Made by a program: the position numbers and the translations under genes
The notes under the pieces: generated by a model
What the model saw: the letters and a program-made list of their open reading frames with translations, nothing else
What the model was told of the DNA's origin: nothing
Databases searched by the model: none
Part shown: one piece after another, positions 61,308 to 64,000 of the stretch
Position numbering within the stretch: position 1 is the stretch's first letter
Layout of the letters: the number at the start of each line of letters is the position of its first letter
Assembly (NCBI RefSeq): GCF_001261735.1
Contig: NZ_CVRP01000003.1
Location: 62,001-126,000 of the forward strand
Direction of reading: 5' to 3'
DNA length: 64,000 nt
DNA from: Dysgonomonas sp. BGC7
GTDB lineage: Bacteria > Bacteroidota > Bacteroidia > Bacteroidales > Dysgonomonadaceae

Positions 61308-61872
61308 AAGCTAAATAATTATGATAAAATTATACTCTTGAAATGGGCATCTAAAACATTAATGAATATTTATTATGTTATTTAGTTCATAACAAATAAT
61401 ATGTTTTCACAGTTTTCGCAATGGTGTTAAATATACACCTTTTGCGTAAAATGCAAACTTAGAAAAATATAGAGAAAAGACTGTTATGTTTTTGTAGAAA
61501 AATACGCATCAAAAAAAGAAAAAGTACAGCTTTAGCTCTCATACAATATCGTAATCGGATATTAACACATAATTTTAAAACTTTAAATTATTAGAACAGC
61601 ATAAACAAAAATGAGATTTATGAGTTATAGTATAGTAAAAGATCTATATATTTGTATATTCTCAGAAAATAATAAGCAACTAATTAGGTCTAGGCTCGTG
61701 TTATCAGAAAGTAAAAACAATGGAGACTGTTTTTTATATTGCTTCTGTAAATAAACTTCTTTTATATGTTAAAAAAAGGAGCTATTTTTACATCGTCTGC
61801 ATATATTCGCTATATTTGCAGCAATTTTGCAATATTAAACTTTACAACACTAAGACATAGTAATTTTTTTAT
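61308..61872. other. 565-base divergent intergenic region
   Basis: Holds a leftward TAAGTTTG box (61454-61461) and a leader hairpin (61417-61446) for the antiporter, and a rightward TATATTTG box (61811-61818) for the lipoprotein gene. A 47-codon open frame at 61611-61754 has no support. Confidence 0.5.
61811..61818 (+). promoter_or_regulatory. -7 box (TATATTTG) for the large lipoprotein gene
   Basis: Exact consensus 54 bases before the ATG at 61873; a TTTT run ends 21 bases upstream and may stand in for the -33 element. Confidence 0.55.
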
Positions 61873-64000
61873 ATGGAAAAAAGAATCACCAAAGTATTCT
61901 CTTCAGGCTTGCATACGGTATTACTGCCCATATTTACGGTAATAATTATAGCTATCATGCTTTCCTGCAAAACTTCACATTCTGTAAGGGAAATAAAAGC
62001 TTCGCGAAATCCCGAACTGGGATATGTATCCAAAAAGACACAAGTGAAGGTGCCTCACACGAAGGAAGATGCCATGACCAAAGATTTGTTTATGACATCT
62101 CAACGTCCGAACATAGAGTTGCCATACGTAGAAGGAGCCGATAAAGGTTCGGGGACGGCCATGATATCGGAACAAGTAACGTATACCAATGCGGAAGTAA
62201 TAACAAAATCGAACTCACCCGAAGAAGGTAAGGTTACAAATCTGAACGAAGTACAACACCTCAACGAGGTCGTAGTAACTGCCAAATCACGCTTTACTCC
62301 GGAGCAAAACGGAAGAGTAAATATTGACTTTGTAGTAAAAGTTCCTAAAAACCTGATTTCGCCCAACTGGCGCCTTACTTTGTCGCCAGTGTTGCTACAC
62401 AACGACTCTCTGGTTCCGTTGAAAGATGTAGTTATCAAAGGACAGACTTTTGCCGACAAGCAAAAGGAATCATACGCCGACTATGATAAATTCTTGAAAT
62501 CGATAGTAGACAAATCGAAATATGACAGCGTATTTGTAGACTATACCGGAGTAAGAAAAGACATCAATACCCAGCAAGGTTTTTATTATGGACAATACCA
62601 CAAAGAGTGGAGCCGCCAAACAGACTTCGAAACATGGAAATCTGACAAAGATGAAGTAGAAGCACTTACCGAAGCAAAAGGTGTAGGATATACAAAGAAA
62701 ATATATCATGAGAATGCCCGCAAAGTAAGAGAAAAAGCAATGAAGGACTTTGCCAAGGGAAAAGATACTACAGGATACTTTGCCAAGTATATGAAAAGAG
62801 TAATCAAACCGGAAGACTTGGAAAAAGGAAAACAAAAGATTGAACAAAAGAACGAATACCGTGTAGACTTTTACAAAGAATTTTCGCAAAGAGCAAGACA
62901 ACAAGTTTTGCGCGACTGGTCGAACGGTAAAGATACTATCGGAGCATACAACCGTTATATGAAAAGCTTCGATAAGAACATGAAGAAGATGGTGCTCGAT
63001 GGTGAAGATATGAGCAAGATACCTGACAGGTTTAGAGACATATACCGCGAAGGACGTACAATGGATCAGATAGCCAATCAGGTGTTCTCGGAAAAAGACT
63101 CTATAGATATAGTTCAGCACCGCTACAAATATGAAGACATAGCCCTGAACGAAATGAAGCAGGACATGAGCGAAAGCAAGAGGAAAGAAATAATAGCTTT
63201 TCCATACGAAACGAACACACGCCTCGATAGCATTGTCGAAAACAGTACCGACTTCGTTTACTACTACAAGCAAGATTATCCCGTATCACCGGGAATGCGC
63301 AGACTACGCCTGACAATGAACAGCAAAGTGGATGCCATAGACCGCAGTAGCTATACAAATCAGCCGGCAGACACATTGTCTTACTTCATATCTTCTTTGT
63401 CTCAGTTGGTAGATACATCTCTGATTACAAAACGTACTACAGTGCACCGTGATATGTACAATACAATGGTGATCTATCCTAAGTTCTTGGCAGGAAAATG
63501 GAGTTTCAACAACAATTATAAAGACAATAAAGCCGAAACAGATAAAGTAATAAATACATACAAAACTTTCACCGGAGAAGGCAACCTTGTAATGGACAGT
63601 GTAGTACTTCGCGTATCAACATCTCTGGATGGCGAATACGAGAAGAATATAGAACTGTCTATGAAACGAGTTGAGGCTCTACAGGCATTCTTTGCCAAGG
63701 CTCTGAATGTAAGTTCCGATGTATTTAAAGTTCGTCATAGCGGCGAAGACTGGAACACAATGGCTCGTCTGATGGTGAAACGTGAAGATATGCCAAACAA
63801 GTCGCAAATACTGGAAATGCTGACACAGGCAGTAAATCCTGATCAGACAGAAACCGAGATAAAGAAAACATTCCCTACCGACTATAAAATCATCCGTGAT
63901 TCTATCTATCCAATGCTCAATAAAGCAGACGTAATATTCAATATGACACGTCCGGGAATGGCAGAAGAAATCACTGTAAACACAGAAGTACGTCCCGAGT
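61873..64000 (+). CDS. Large outer-membrane lipoprotein (3' end outside window), resembling DUF3868/OmpA-type proteins
   Basis: 709 codons are present and the frame is open to the window edge. Start MEKRITKVFSSGLHTVLLPI, then a lipobox I-M-L-S-C at about residues 31-35. A domain at about 125-200 (RVNIDFVVKVPKNLISPNWR, LTLSPVLLHNDSLVPLKDVV) resembles the DUF3868 front part of proteins in Bacteroidales fimbrial operons. A long charged helical insertion (about 215-400) follows. Later FKVRHSGEDWNTMARLM (about 617-633), IRDSIYPMLNKADVIF and related blocks recur in the OmpA-associated family members. The C-terminal domain is missing from the window, so the class is tentative. Confidence 0.7.
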   Translation, partial: MEKRITKVFSSGLHTVLLPIFTVIIIAIMLSCKTSHSVREIKASRNPELGYVSKKTQVKVPHTKEDAMTKDLFMTSQRPNIELPYVEGADKGSGTAMISEQVTYTNAEVITKSNSPEEGKVTNLNEVQHLNEVVVTAKSRFTPEQNGRVNIDFVVKVPKNLISPNWRLTLSPVLLHNDSLVPLKDVVIKGQTFADKQKESYADYDKFLKSIVDKSKYDSVFVDYTGVRKDINTQQGFYYGQYHKEWSRQTDFETWKSDKDEVEALTEAKGVGYTKKIYHENARKVREKAMKDFAKGKDTTGYFAKYMKRVIKPEDLEKGKQKIEQKNEYRVDFYKEFSQRARQQVLRDWSNGKDTIGAYNRYMKSFDKNMKKMVLDGEDMSKIPDRFRDIYREGRTMDQIANQVFSEKDSIDIVQHRYKYEDIALNEMKQDMSESKRKEIIAFPYETNTRLDSIVENSTDFVYYYKQDYPVSPGMRRLRLTMNSKVDAIDRSSYTNQPADTLSYFISSLSQLVDTSLITKRTTVHRDMYNTMVIYPKFLAGKWSFNNNYKDNKAETDKVINTYKTFTGEGNLVMDSVVLRVSTSLDGEYEKNIELSMKRVEALQAFFAKALNVSSDVFKVRHSGEDWNTMARLMVKREDMPNKSQILEMLTQAVNPDQTETEIKKTFPTDYKIIRDSIYPMLNKADVIFNMTRPGMAEEITVNTEVRPE

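Noticed and set aside
61611-61754. 47-codon ORF in an intergenic region
   Set aside because: No ribosome site, cysteine-rich odd composition and no resemblance to known small proteins; it lies between two divergent promoters.

Overview
The window is an AT-rich chromosomal segment of a Bacteroidales bacterium, most like Dysgonomonas or a close relative. The grounds are the family content (DUF5103, DUF4421, DUF4890 and DUF1080 proteins, TamB with a THUMP-like methyltransferase, S16 with a long acidic tail, GH29 fucosidase, LES-type lipoproteins starting C-S-S-D-D-D) and the transcription signals. Most promoters read TTTG or TTG, 19-21 bases, then TAnnTTTG, which is the Bacteroidetes sigma-A pattern, and starts are preceded by A-rich DNA rather than strong Shine-Dalgarno sites. 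The genus is an inference; no rRNA is present to settle it.

Layout. 1-3000: quinolinate synthase (cut by the window edge), a TPR protein and hexokinase. 3268-8788: a complete RND efflux operon (adaptor, pump, TolC-like channel). 8802-10825: a radical-SAM DNA-repair-type pair. 11020-14097: an N-acetylhexosamine kinase and MurQ (wall-sugar recycling), then a double DUF1080 lipoprotein. 14275-16150: a PerR-like regulator overlapping catalase. 16233-18398: NfeD and flotillin. 18730-25671: pheT, YebC, small lipoproteins, DUF5103 and a THUMP-like methyltransferase. 25668-31664: giant TamB and a CPA1 antiporter. 31851-34702: recR, HAD phosphatase, GNAT, TsaC-like and Qnr-like pentapeptide genes. 34783-40969: malate dehydrogenase, a coiled-coil protein with GNAT, membrane pyrophosphatase and DUF1349. 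41125-43143: LuxR-type regulator, rpsP, rpsT and tRNA-Glu. 43476-47923: M23 peptidase, Nnr, B3/B4 protein, histidine phosphatase. 48118-50471: SPFH protein with a tiny Arc-type DNA-binding gene, and a HipA-like kinase with DUF3037. 50549-56951: hydrolase, MdaB-like, TPR, pirin, 5'-nucleotidase, DUF4421, DUF4890. 57064-58166: a small phage-like island with a terminase-small-subunit-like gene. 58285-64000: fucosidase, CPA2 antiporter and a large outer-membrane lipoprotein running off the end.

Most of this is ordinary core genome. The features that merit a second look are: (i) seven perfect 11-base repeats joining two cistrons of the phage-like island, in which each unit is a four-codon minigene whose TGA overlaps the next ATG; (ii) a PerR-like Fur protein that keeps the regulatory metal ligands but has lost the Cys4 zinc site, with a 21-base palindrome upstream and a 56-base overlap with catalase; (iii) the SPFH-hairpin-Arc unit; (iv) a sequence-divergent membrane pyrophosphatase; and (v) the HipA-like kinase/DUF3037 pair. 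No CRISPR array, insertion sequence or complete mobile element was seen.
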